From contig JAUXTN010000019.1 in assembly GCA_030684355.1 (NCBI GenBank), positions 1 to 48,355 on the forward strand: a stretch of 48,355 bases of DNA, read 5' to 3'. This DNA comes from Pseudomonadota bacterium (GTDB taxonomy: Bacteria; Myxococcota_A; UBA796; SXON01). This document shows positions 40,411 through 48,153 of this stretch, in pieces (within the stretch, counting starts at the first letter, position 1; every line of letters begins with the position of its first letter). The notes below the pieces were generated by a model. It worked only from the letters and a program-made list of their open reading frames with translations. It was not told the DNA's origin and made no database searches. The translations under genes and the position numbers were made by a program.

Positions 40411-41904
40411 CTACCTGCAGGACGGCGCCGGCGTGTACGTGATCGTGATGACGGTCCCCGGGGGTAGATCCTCGTCGAACTCGACGCCGCGGTCCGCGTC
40501 CTGGTAGGTCCACCCCTCGCGCATCGGGACGCCGTCGACCGTCACGACGATCGTGGCGGAGTCGGGCCACTCGGTCAGCTCGATCTCCTTGTTCCACGGC
40601 TCGTCGATGAGCGCCTCGAGGAGCTGGTCCCCTACGTCCGTGGCGCAGATCGAGAGGTAGTCTCCCCCCGAGGCGACCGAGAGCTCGTACCACCCGCTCG
40701 CCGCGCCCGCGTCCTCGCACCCGCTCGGATAGTCGCCCGCGACCGCGTACACGTCCAGGTCGTCCGGAACGGCCTCCAGGGTCTCGAACCGGGCCATCCA
40801 CTCGGCCCAGCTACCAGGGCTCACCTCCCCGTCGTCGGTGATGCGGACGAGCGCGGTGCGCGCAGTGTCGCGCAGCAGCCCCTCATTGCAGCCGCCGGGC
40901 CCCAGCGCATCGACGCTCGTGCCGGCCTCCACCACCCTGAACCCCTGATCCTCGTAGTCGCCGGCCTCCACCGCCAGCATGGCGGCGAGCGCCGCGGCCG
41001 GATCCGCCGTCGCATCGTCGATGAAGCCTCCCGGCACGCACCCGTCGTCCGCGATCAGGATCGCGACGCGCAGATCGGTGCCGGCGACGCCCGCCGCGAG
41101 CGTCTCGAGCAGCGGGGGGACCGTCACGCGGTCGAGCGTGCTCGGATCCACGACGACGACGGCGTCGTTGAGGTCGGGGTCCGGCACGACGTAGACCAGC
41201 GTCACCGGGTCCATCGTGATCGCCGCGCCCGTCACCGTCGCGAGCGCGTAGGTGCCCGTGTCGGTGACGACGTTGAGCGTCGCGGTGCGCTCGCCGACCA
41301 CGAGCGGCGTGAACGTGACGGGGACCTCGAGCACGTCCCACGGTTCGAGCGTCTGCGGCGTGGCGACGTCCGTGGTGAACACCGGGTCGGAGAGACCTGC
41401 GACATCGAGGGAGCTCACGCGGTTGCCCCGGTTGGTGACCTCCAGCGTGCCGGTCGCGGTGCACCCCAGGTAGACCTCCCCCAGGTCGAGCTCGGCCGGG
41501 GTGGCCGCGAGAATGGCGCCCGCGCCGTTGCCCGACACGGGGATGCCGAGGACGGACGTGACGGGGTCATCGGACGTGACGAGGAGCCGCGTGTCGACGT
41601 AGCGGAGCGAGTCGGGCGCGAACGTGAGCGGCACCGTCAGGATGTCGCCGGGCGCGATGGTCACCGGGTCGACGGGCGCTCCGAAGCCGAGCGTGTCGTC
41701 CTCGTAGGCGAACGCCACCGTGACGGCGGAGCCGCCCTCGCTCGTAAGCGACAGGTCCAGCGACGCCTCCTCGCCGAGGGGCACCTCGCCGAACACGAAC
41801 GAGAGCGGCGCGACGGCGAGCGCGGGCGGGTCGGGCTCGACCTCCACCTCGTCGGGGCGGTCGGGTTGGTCCGGGGTCTGGACGCAGGCGAGCAGCAGCA
41901 GCAT
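40411..41904 (-). CDS. Lipoprotein with two Hydin-type Ig domains and a vWA-like domain lacking MIDAS
   Basis: This protein has 497 residues and a lipobox MLLLLAC (Cys7). It has an Asp/Pro/Glu tether, then two choice-of-anchor-D/ASPM-SPD-2-Hydin domains (PLSFVFGEVPLGEEASLDLS then DILTVPLTFAP; and PAELDLGEVYLGCTATGTLE then VLEVPVTFTP). A domain with the order of myxobacterial vWA lipoproteins follows: LVYVVPDPDLNDAVVVVDP, LRVAILIADDGCV and GWYELSVASGGDYLSICATD. The last 70 residues form a C-terminal beta domain (IELTEWPDSATIVVTVDGVP). The DxSxS metal site normally found after the first strand is absent. TAGGGT is 5 nt before the ATG. Confidence 0.85.
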   Translation of the reverse strand: MLLLLACVQTPDQPDRPDEVEVEPDPPALAVAPLSFVFGEVPLGEEASLDLSLTSEGGSAVTVAFAYEDDTLGFGAPVDPVTIAPGDILTVPLTFAPDSLRYVDTRLLVTSDDPVTSVLGIPVSGNGAGAILAATPAELDLGEVYLGCTATGTLEVTNRGNRVSSLDVAGLSDPVFTTDVATPQTLEPWDVLEVPVTFTPLVVGERTATLNVVTDTGTYALATVTGAAITMDPVTLVYVVPDPDLNDAVVVVDPSTLDRVTVPPLLETLAAGVAGTDLRVAILIADDGCVPGGFIDDATADPAAALAAMLAVEAGDYEDQGFRVVEAGTSVDALGPGGCNEGLLRDTARTALVRITDDGEVSPGSWAEWMARFETLEAVPDDLDVYAVAGDYPSGCEDAGAASGWYELSVASGGDYLSICATDVGDQLLEALIDEPWNKEIELTEWPDSATIVVTVDGVPMREGWTYQDADRGVEFDEDLPPGTVITITYTPAPSCR

Positions 41905-41909
41905 GGCCC

Positions 41910-41915
41910 ACCCTA
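41910..41915 (-). promoter_or_regulatory. Likely -10 element (TAGGGT) for the vWA-like lipoprotein gene
   Basis: TAGGGT ends 5 nt before the ATG at 41904 on the minus strand. No Shine-Dalgarno sequence is present. Confidence 0.4.
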
Positions 41916-41955
41916 CGCCCGGAAAGGCGCGGATGTGACGCCGGTGCCGGCCCCC

Positions 41956-43008
41956 CTACTCGATCACGCGCGTCGCCCACCCGACCGGGGCCCCCTCCTC
42001 CGCGACCGCCGTGAATTCGCAGCGACCGAGCTCCCGCCCCACCTCGGTCAGCACCCGCACCCGCCACGCGCCGGGTCGTAACGCGCGCTTGCTCGTGTAG
42101 CCCCGGTAGCCGCCGCCGCGCCCGCCCTCGACCTCGAACGGGATGCGATCGCTCGTCGCCCAGCCGGCGTCGGGGTCCTCCCACTCCCACACGTGCACGA
42201 TCCCGACGGCGGTGCCCCGCGGCGCGAACACGGCGGTGAAGCAGAAGGCGGCGCCGCCCTCGCGGAGGTGGAAGACGCGGTCCTCACGGCGCCACGAGGG
42301 CCACGGCGCGGGCTCGTAGCGGACCTCGTAGCCGGCGTCGGTGCGCGTCACGTCGTGGTAGACGCCGCGCTGCAGGAGCGCGAGCGGGATGGGCGGGATC
42401 ATCTCGAGGCGGTCGAGCACGAAGAGCGGCACGAGCACCGCGGCGCTCGCGGCGAGGTGGCGGCGCAGGATCGCGCGGGTGGACCGGGCGCGGCGCTCCA
42501 TGGCGAAGCCGACCCCGACCGCACCGGTGAGCGCGAGGGCGGCGGCGGCGGGGAACACGACGGGGCCCAGGTACCCGGTGACCACGGGCAGGAAGAACAG
42601 CAGGAAGCTGAACGCACACAGGCAGAAGAACGCGACCCGGGTGCGGGCGCGCGCCGCCGGGCGGAGCTCGTGGACCAGCATGAAGGCCGCGAGCAAGGCG
42701 ACGAAGAGGAGCGAGGGGACGGTCGACGCGCTCTTGAAGTAGAGCACCACGTACGCGCTGGAGAGCCCACCGAAGAACCAGCGCGCGGCGAAGTCGAGGA
42801 GCGGGCGGCGGAGCGAGAGGCGCGGCCACTCCGCGGGGAAGAGCGCTGCGCGGTGGTGCAGCACGAGCGAGACCGCGAGGGCGACGAGGTACGCGAGCAG
42901 GATGAGGTTGTCGAGGAGGCGGTCGACGCGCGTGAGCGTGAGGGTGTCCCACAAGAAGCCGCCGAGGAACGCCAGGACGCCGATCCCGGGCTCCAGCCGG
43001 CGGTACAC
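41956..43008 (-). CDS. Polytopic membrane protein with C-terminal DUF2914 domain
   Basis: This 350-residue protein has about seven hydrophobic helices in the first 215 residues (for example LILLAYLVALAVSLVL, PSLLFVALLAAFMLV, and FCLCAFSFLLFFLPVV). A soluble DUF2914 domain follows: FCFTAVFAPRGTAVGIVHVWEW, then GYRGYTSKRALRPGAWRVRV, then VGRELGRCEFTAV. The function is unknown. The GTG start at 43008 is uncertain: the frame stays open upstream through a Pro-rich run (EAPAAPPPPPP) without another ATG or GTG that I could find. Confidence 0.88.
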   Translation of the reverse strand: MYRRLEPGIGVLAFLGGFLWDTLTLTRVDRLLDNLILLAYLVALAVSLVLHHRAALFPAEWPRLSLRRPLLDFAARWFFGGLSSAYVVLYFKSASTVPSLLFVALLAAFMLVHELRPAARARTRVAFFCLCAFSFLLFFLPVVTGYLGPVVFPAAAALALTGAVGVGFAMERRARSTRAILRRHLAASAAVLVPLFVLDRLEMIPPIPLALLQRGVYHDVTRTDAGYEVRYEPAPWPSWRREDRVFHLREGGAAFCFTAVFAPRGTAVGIVHVWEWEDPDAGWATSDRIPFEVEGGRGGGYRGYTSKRALRPGAWRVRVLTEVGRELGRCEFTAVAEEGAPVGWATRVIE

Positions 43009-43206
43009 GGGGCCGAGCCGAGCCAGGACCCGAGGGGGCGGTGGTGGGGGGGCGGCCGGCGCCTCGACGAGCGGTTCCAGACGGGTTGCGTAACCGGCTG
43101 GCCGAGCGCGCCGGCGTCCCGAGCGCGCCCGAGCACGGCCCGTGCAATCGGGCTGAAATGCCTCGGGCTTCTCGCTCGCTTAGTGTTGGGATGGAGACAC
43201 CCCCCA

Positions 43207-43839
43207 ATGCTCATCCTGATGCTTTCCGCCCTCACGGCGTGCGCCCCCGACGACGGCAACTACACCGGCCAGGCGACCTACGCCGACCCCGAGGCCACCC
43301 CCGTCGTCCGCGAGAACGAGCCTGAGCAGGGCATCACCTTCGAAGCCGAGTTCGGCGGCACGGGCTCCTTCGGAGACCTCGACGGCGTCTGCCTCCCGAC
43401 CGACGGCGCGTTCACCGGCACCTCCTCGTCCGAGGGCACGATGGACTCGAACGGCAACTTCGCCGGCCAGGTGGACGCCACCGGCTCCGCCACGCTCCTA
43501 AGCTCGCTCGGGTGTGTCACCGAGTCGCTCGACATCGACCAGATCACCACCCTCACGATCAAGGCCTCGATCGTGGCGGACACGGAGAACTGCTCCCACT
43601 ACTGCGAGGCCAGCGCGCGCTCGGAGTGCGAGGCCGAGGCCGGCGACGCCGCCGCCCAGGCCACGTGCGAGTCCGAGGCGTCGGCGTCGTGCACCGAGGA
43701 GTGCACCACCCAACGCAACAGCATCGTCGCGGAGACCACCATCGAGAGCGGCGCCGCGCTCGACTCGCTCAACCAGGGCCTCGACGGGCAGGTGTTCGGG
43801 AGCTTCCAGAGCGACCTGACCTTCGACCGCATGGAGTAG
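43207..43839 (+). CDS. Lipoprotein with cysteine-rich helical segment
   Basis: This 210-residue protein has a lipobox LSALTAC (Cys12). The N-terminal half is beta-rich and acidic. A segment near residues 125-165 has eight cysteines in an Ala/Glu-rich helix-like context (CSHYCEASARSECEAEAG, then CESEASASCTEECTTQ). It may bind metal or fold into a disulfide hairpin. No family is recognised. A TAGTGT hexamer about 20 nt before the ATG is a possible -10, with GGGATGGAG between. Confidence 0.72.
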   Translation: MLILMLSALTACAPDDGNYTGQATYADPEATPVVRENEPEQGITFEAEFGGTGSFGDLDGVCLPTDGAFTGTSSSEGTMDSNGNFAGQVDATGSATLLSSLGCVTESLDIDQITTLTIKASIVADTENCSHYCEASARSECEAEAGDAAAQATCESEASASCTEECTTQRNSIVAETTIESGAALDSLNQGLDGQVFGSFQSDLTFDRME

Positions 43840-43950
43840 CGCTCCCCCCCGCTCCGGCTCGGGCGGAGGCTCGGGCCTAGGCCGGGGCGGAGGTCGCGTC
43901 GGGCGGCGCGGTGGGGGCTCCGGTCGGATAGACGCCGAGCCGGAGTCAAA

Positions 43951-44331
43951 ATGGAACCCACCCCCGCCGCCGTCGCCGCCTACGAGAGCGCCATCCCCGA
44001 CGATCCCCGCGTCGAACGCAAGAAGATGTTCGGCGCCCCCTGCTCGTTCGTGAACCGCCAGATGTTCTTCGGCACCTTCGAAGGCAGCGTCATCGCGCGC
44101 GTGGGCCCCGCCCGGGTCGAGGCCCTCGCCGGGCAGCCGGGGATGCGGGTCTTCACGCCGATGGAGGACCGCCCGTGGCGCGACTACGTCCAGGTCGACG
44201 CGCCGGTGGACCTCGACACGCTGAAGGGGCTCGCCGCGGAGGCGCTCGCCTGGGCGGCCAAGCTCCCCCCGAAGGCGAAGAAGCCGAAGACGGCGAAGCG
44301 GACGAAGAAGACGGCCGCGACCGAGGAGTGA
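43951..44331 (+). CDS. TfoX/Sxy N-terminal-domain protein
   Basis: This 126-residue protein is a single TfoX-N domain: VERKKMFGAPCSFVNRQMFFG, then VIARVGPARVEALAGQPG, then FTPMEDRPWRDYVQVD. The KMFG motif is the family mark. A Lys/Ala/Thr-rich tail (PPKAKKPKTAKRTKKTAA) follows. In gamma-proteobacteria TfoX/Sxy controls competence, but stand-alone TfoX-N proteins elsewhere have no known role. GGAG is 5-6 nt before the ATG. Confidence 0.9.
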   Translation: MEPTPAAVAAYESAIPDDPRVERKKMFGAPCSFVNRQMFFGTFEGSVIARVGPARVEALAGQPGMRVFTPMEDRPWRDYVQVDAPVDLDTLKGLAAEALAWAAKLPPKAKKPKTAKRTKKTAATEE

Positions 44332-44339
44332 GCCCGACC

Positions 44340-44369
44340 GACGGCGCCCGGGTCAGGCCCGGCGCCGTC
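44340..44369. terminator. Bidirectional terminator-like hairpin
   Basis: A perfect 9-bp stem GACGGCGCC (44340-44348) with GGCGCCGTC (44361-44369) can be extended by GGG/CCC. It lies between the convergent TfoX-N and RbgA-type genes and overlaps the RbgA stop codon. Confidence 0.65.
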
Positions 44370-45222
44370 AGGCCTCCCGGTGAGCCCCGAACCCGCAGTC
44401 GCTCGGCCGCTCCAGGCTGACCGGGCCGAAGCGCCCCTCGCGCAGATCGAGGATGAGCCGCTCGGCGGCGCGCTGTACGTCCACCGTGCCACCCTTGCCG
44501 AGGAACCCCCGGCGGCGGGCGATGGCCTCGAGCAGGGCCCCTTCTTCCTCCGGGAGCGCGGCGAGCCCGTAGAAGCCGGCCACCTTGCTCGGGTAGCGGT
44601 CACGCAGGAAGCGCGCGGCGAACGTCGCGATGTCCTCGTAGTCGGTGACCCGGTCGGAGATCGCGCCGGTCACCGCGAGCCGGTAGCCGCACGCCGCCGG
44701 GGTGAGCTTCGGCCACAGGAACCCCGGGGTGTCGAAGAGCACGAGCTCCGTCCCGACCTGGACCCGCTGCTGGATCTGGGTCACGGCGGGCTTGTTCCCC
44801 GTCTTCGCGATCGTGCGGCCGGCGAGGGAGTTGATCAGCGTGGACTTCCCCACGTTGGGGATGCCGACGATCATCGCCGCCAGGGTCCGCGCGCGGATGC
44901 TGGGCGCCACGAGGGTCCCGGCGAGGGCCAGGACGGTGCGCAGGAGGTTCCCCTGCTGCGTGTGGTGCGGGATCGCCCGGACCCCCGGGGTGGCGGCGAT
45001 GCACTCGAGCCACTCCGCCGTCACCGCAGGGTCGGCGAGATCGCTCTTGTTGAGGATCTGGATGCACGGCTTCTCGCCGCGCAGCTCCGCGACGAGCGGG
45101 TTCTCGCTGCTGAACGGGATGCGCGCGTCGAGCACTTCGATGACGAAGTCGACCCCGGGCATCGCCTTCCGGATCTCCCGGCGGGCGGTGGCCATGTGAC
45201 CGGGGAACCAGTGGATCGACAT
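44368..45222 (-). CDS. Ribosome biogenesis GTPase, YlqF/RbgA type
   Basis: This 284-residue protein starts at ATG 45222 with the family N-terminus MSIHWFPGHMATARREI. The GTPase motifs are circularly permuted as in YlqF: G4 NKSD first, then G1 GIPNVGKST, then G3 DTPG in LVLFDTPGFLWPK. The C-terminal helical RNA-binding part follows. RbgA matures the 50S ribosomal subunit in Bacillus. In Gram-negative species YlqF-like proteins are less studied. The neighbouring minus-strand TM2-like gene ends 68 nt upstream. Confidence 0.92.
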   Translation of the reverse strand: MSIHWFPGHMATARREIRKAMPGVDFVIEVLDARIPFSSENPLVAELRGEKPCIQILNKSDLADPAVTAEWLECIAATPGVRAIPHHTQQGNLLRTVLALAGTLVAPSIRARTLAAMIVGIPNVGKSTLINSLAGRTIAKTGNKPAVTQIQQRVQVGTELVLFDTPGFLWPKLTPAACGYRLAVTGAISDRVTDYEDIATFAARFLRDRYPSKVAGFYGLAALPEEEGALLEAIARRRGFLGKGGTVDVQRAAERLILDLREGRFGPVSLERPSDCGFGAHREA

Positions 45223-45290
45223 CGGCCGCCTGAGTGGAACACCGGCTAACGTGGCGGGCCGGTCCACCGCGGGTGCGGCGCGTCCGATCC

Positions 45291-45497
45291 CTACGTGCGC
45301 ACCACCTGGCGATGGGCCTGGATGGCCGAGAGGATGTGGCAGACCCAGCCCAACATGCCGCCGGTGCCGAACCAGAAGCCGGGCGTGACGATGAGCCAGA
45401 AGAGGCCCCATCCCCACCGGCCCGCGTAGAACTGGCCCACGCCGGGAACGATGAGGGAGAGCACTGCGCCGATCCCGGGGTCCTTCTTGCTTGCCAT
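45291..45497 (-). CDS. Small TM2-like membrane protein
   Basis: This 68-residue protein has the pattern KKDPGIGAVLSLIVPGVGQFY, then AGRWGWGLFWLI, then a second hydrophobic stretch and a C-terminal ILSAIQAHRQ. The PGVGQFYAGRWGWG turn between two helices is the mark of the TM2-like family. The function is unknown. Confidence 0.82.
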   Translation of the reverse strand: MASKKDPGIGAVLSLIVPGVGQFYAGRWGWGLFWLIVTPGFWFGTGGMLGWVCHILSAIQAHRQVVRT

Positions 45498-45601
45498 GGT
45501 CGCCTCGCCCGTCTCACGTAGCTACCGGCGACGCGGCCGCCCAACCCGCGGGGCGAGATGAGCCCCACCTCGCGCTCACGACGGTCCCCTCCCCGGCCCC
45601 C

Positions 45602-46039
45602 TCAGTCGGTCGGGCAGCCCGTCTGGTCGTAGAGGTCGGCCACGAACTCCCCGAAGTAGCAGGCCATGAGCGCGCCCTCCTCGTCGTAGACGCGCCAGCC
45701 GGCGAAGGGCACGTCGTCGCAGGAGAACGTCGTGCTCGACGCGCCCGCCTCGGCCGCCTCGTGGTCCAGCTCGGCCTCGTGGACGTAGAGCTCGCCCGTC
45801 TCCTCGTCCATCCCCCCGAAGGGCACGTCGTGCACCTCGACGACATCGCTGCCGTCGCGCACCTCGGCCTCGACGCGCGGCACGTCCTCGTAGAACACGG
45901 CCTGGAGCGTCAGCGCGCCGTCCAGGCAGGTGTTGGTGGGGTCGCTGACGAACTCGACGCGGCGGTCGGACGTGAGCGCGGGCCCGGTGTCGTCATCGGC
46001 AGGCGCGCAGGCGAGGGCAACGAGGAGGAGGAGCTGCAT
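45602..46039 (-). CDS. Small lipoprotein of unknown function
   Basis: This 145-residue protein starts at ATG 46039 (lipobox VALAC, Cys11); the longer frame adds 26 residues without a signal. The mature part is strongly acidic (many Asp/Glu) and has five cysteines (TCLDG, SCDDV, ACYFG and TGCPTD among them). No family is recognised. TACCCT lies 7 nt before the ATG, and an array of GATGYATC boxes lies 45-112 nt upstream. Confidence 0.72.
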   Translation of the reverse strand: MQLLLLVALACAPADDDTGPALTSDRRVEFVSDPTNTCLDGALTLQAVFYEDVPRVEAEVRDGSDVVEVHDVPFGGMDEETGELYVHEAELDHEAAEAGASSTTFSCDDVPFAGWRVYDEEGALMACYFGEFVADLYDQTGCPTD

Positions 46040-46046
46040 GCGCGAC

Positions 46047-46052
46047 AGGGTA
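46047..46052 (-). promoter_or_regulatory. Likely -10 element (TACCCT) for the small lipoprotein gene
   Basis: TACCCT ends 7 nt before the ATG at 46039 on the minus strand. No Shine-Dalgarno sequence is present. Confidence 0.4.
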
Positions 46053-46083
46053 GCAGGTGGCGGGGCACCGGCTGAATGTGCCC

Positions 46084-46151
46084 GGTGTATCGGCGATGCA
46101 TCACCCGGATGCATCACCCCGGATGTATCGCCGATGCATCACCGATGTATC
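46084..46151. promoter_or_regulatory. Array of six GATGYATC-type boxes at helical spacing
   Basis: GATGCATC (a perfect palindrome) is at 46095-46102, 46108-46115 and 46133-46140. GATGTATC is at 46122-46129 and 46144-46151, and GGTGTATC at 46084-46091. Start-to-start steps are 11, 13, 14, 11 and 11 bp, close to one DNA turn. The array lies between the sulfatase stop (46156) and the lipoprotein promoter, a typical place for activator or repressor sites. Confidence 0.5.
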
Positions 46152-46155
46152 ACTC

Positions 46156-48153
46156 CTACCGCACGGGCCCTCGCGCCCCCTCGGGCGGCGGGGCCGGGAT
46201 CGTCCCGCGCGCCCCCGGGATCCCGTCGTAGTACGCGACCCAGTACCAGTCCCGGTCCGCGCGCAGGCCCGGGATCGTCACGGTCACCCGTTCGTCCGCG
46301 CCGGCCACGACGGTGTCCGACACGCGGCGCATGCCCTCGGGCACGAGGTCGGGGGTGGCGCGCACCTGCACGGACACGCCCGTCCGCGCGTGGAGCGTGA
46401 GCCGCGCCTCGCTCGCCGACACGCGCGCGACCAACGCGGCGGCGGGCGCCTCGCCGACGGTCACCCGATAGGCCTGGTTGAACGCCTGTGCCCGCCCGTT
46501 CCACGCCGACACCGACGCGTCACGCGCCCACACGCCGAACACCCACTCGCCGGCCTCGGTGGGGATCCCCTCGAGCACCCCGCCGCCGCCGAGCGTGAGG
46601 CCGGTCGGGAGCGTGCCGTCGAGCGAGTAGATCACCGGGTCCGTGCCCCCCCACGTCGTGAGCTGCGTGCGGTAGGGCACGCCCACCTGCATCTCTTCGA
46701 GGGTCTCCGTGGTGATCGCGAGCGCGCGGTGCTCGTCGACCATCGTGCCCCACGCGGCGAGCTGGGCCTCGGCGGGCGGCGTCGCATGTACGCTGGTGAG
46801 CTCGTAGGGGTCCGCGGTGAGGTCGTAGAGCTCGGTCTCGCCGGTGCCCCACTCGATGTACTTGAACTGGTCGGTCACGACGCCGGCCCACACCGGGGCG
46901 CCCGTCGTGAAGTTGTCCAGGTAGATGTGGTCGCGCAGCGGCAGCGTCGTGTCCGCCAGGGCCTCCGCGAGCGGCACCCCCTCCCCCGTCGTCGGCACCC
47001 CCATCGCCTCGAGCACGGTCGCGGCGAGGTCGAGGTTCACGGCCACGAGCCGCGGGTCCACCCGGCCCGCCACCCCGGGGGCCCGCACGAAGAGCGGCAC
47101 GTGCACGGACTCCTCGTAGGGCAGGCCCTTGAGCGCGAGGCGGTGCTCTCCGTAGAGGTAGCCGTTGTCGGAGGTGTAGACGAACACGGTGCGATCGAGC
47201 ACCCCGCGGGCCTCCAGCGCGTCGAGCAGCTCGCCCACCTCGCGGTCGAGCGAGGTGAGGTTCCGCAGCATGGTGCGCAGGTTCGCGTCCACCGAGGCCG
47301 CCGCGGCGTCGCCGAGGAGCGGCTGGTTCTGGAGCCACAGGGACTTGTCCGACACGTCCGCCTCGTTCCAGGACGGCGGCCGCGAGGTGTAGTCGGCGTA
47401 GAGTTCGAGGTCCTCGGTGGCGGGCGCGCCGGAGAGGTGCGGCGAATTCGGGGCGATGTAGAGGAAGAAGGGGCGGTCGGTCGTCGCGTCGACGAAGTCG
47501 AGCGCCTGGTCGAAGAAGTACGAGGTGAGGTGCTCGCCGCCGGTGTCGGTGTGGGTCCCGACGGTGGAGGCCGTCGGCCCGCTCGACCCGATGACGACGG
47601 ACTGATCGTAGGCGCCGTCCCCCGCGCCGGACGCCACCCAGGTGTCCCAACCCGGGGGGACGTAGGGCGCGAGCTCGTACTCGTAGTCGTTCAGGTACTT
47701 GCCGATCATCGCGGTCGCGTACCCGGCCTCCTGGAGCCGCGTCCCGACCGTGTCGGCGTCGGTGAACGCGAGCACGCCGCCCAACGGCGCCCCGTTCGTG
47801 AGGACGTGCGTGTCCTTCGGGTACCACCCGCCGGAGAGGAAGCTCGCGCGCATCGGGCAGCACATCGGCACGGTCACGTAGGCGCGGCTGAAGTCGACCG
47901 CCTCGGGGCGGAGCCGCTCGTTCACGACGGGCATGGCCCACAAGGTCTCGTAGGACTGGTCGTCCGCGAGCACGACGATGACGTTGAGCCCCTCGAAGGG
48001 ATCGCTGGTGTCGGGCCCGCTGTCGCCGCCATTCTGGGTGTCGGTGACCGTGTCCGTCTCGGTGTCGTCGGGGCCAACCGGCTTGTCGTCGGGCGTGGTG
48101 GCGGGCGCCGTGCAACCGAGGACGAGGGCGAGGAGGACGGGGGCGCGCGACAT
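46156..48153 (-). CDS. Sulfatase lipoprotein (type I, Cys-type formylglycine site)
   Basis: This protein is 665 residues from ATG 48153. The lipobox is LVLGC (Cys14), followed by a DDTETDTVTDT tether (about 29-52). The sulfatase core starts at VIVVLADDQ with metal ligands Asp64-Asp65. The formylglycine site is CCPMRAS (Cys98-x-Pro-x-Arg102), so it needs a sulfatase-maturing enzyme that is not in this window. Further motifs are YIAPNSPHLSG, YTSDNGYLYGEHRLALKG, and a C-terminal putative Ig domain near VIYSLDGTLPTGLTL. It would cleave sulfate esters from polysaccharides outside the cell. A longer frame to 48345 is not needed. TAGCGT is 7 nt before the ATG. Confidence 0.93.
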   Translation of the reverse strand: MSRAPVLLALVLGCTAPATTPDDKPVGPDDTETDTVTDTQNGGDSGPDTSDPFEGLNVIVVLADDQSYETLWAMPVVNERLRPEAVDFSRAYVTVPMCCPMRASFLSGGWYPKDTHVLTNGAPLGGVLAFTDADTVGTRLQEAGYATAMIGKYLNDYEYELAPYVPPGWDTWVASGAGDGAYDQSVVIGSSGPTASTVGTHTDTGGEHLTSYFFDQALDFVDATTDRPFFLYIAPNSPHLSGAPATEDLELYADYTSRPPSWNEADVSDKSLWLQNQPLLGDAAAASVDANLRTMLRNLTSLDREVGELLDALEARGVLDRTVFVYTSDNGYLYGEHRLALKGLPYEESVHVPLFVRAPGVAGRVDPRLVAVNLDLAATVLEAMGVPTTGEGVPLAEALADTTLPLRDHIYLDNFTTGAPVWAGVVTDQFKYIEWGTGETELYDLTADPYELTSVHATPPAEAQLAAWGTMVDEHRALAITTETLEEMQVGVPYRTQLTTWGGTDPVIYSLDGTLPTGLTLGGGGVLEGIPTEAGEWVFGVWARDASVSAWNGRAQAFNQAYRVTVGEAPAAALVARVSASEARLTLHARTGVSVQVRATPDLVPEGMRRVSDTVVAGADERVTVTIPGLRADRDWYWVAYYDGIPGARGTIPAPPPEGARGPVR

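Noticed and set aside
46084..46151. CRISPR-like array
   Set aside because: Repeats are 8 bp with 3-6 bp between them, far too short for CRISPR repeats and spacers.
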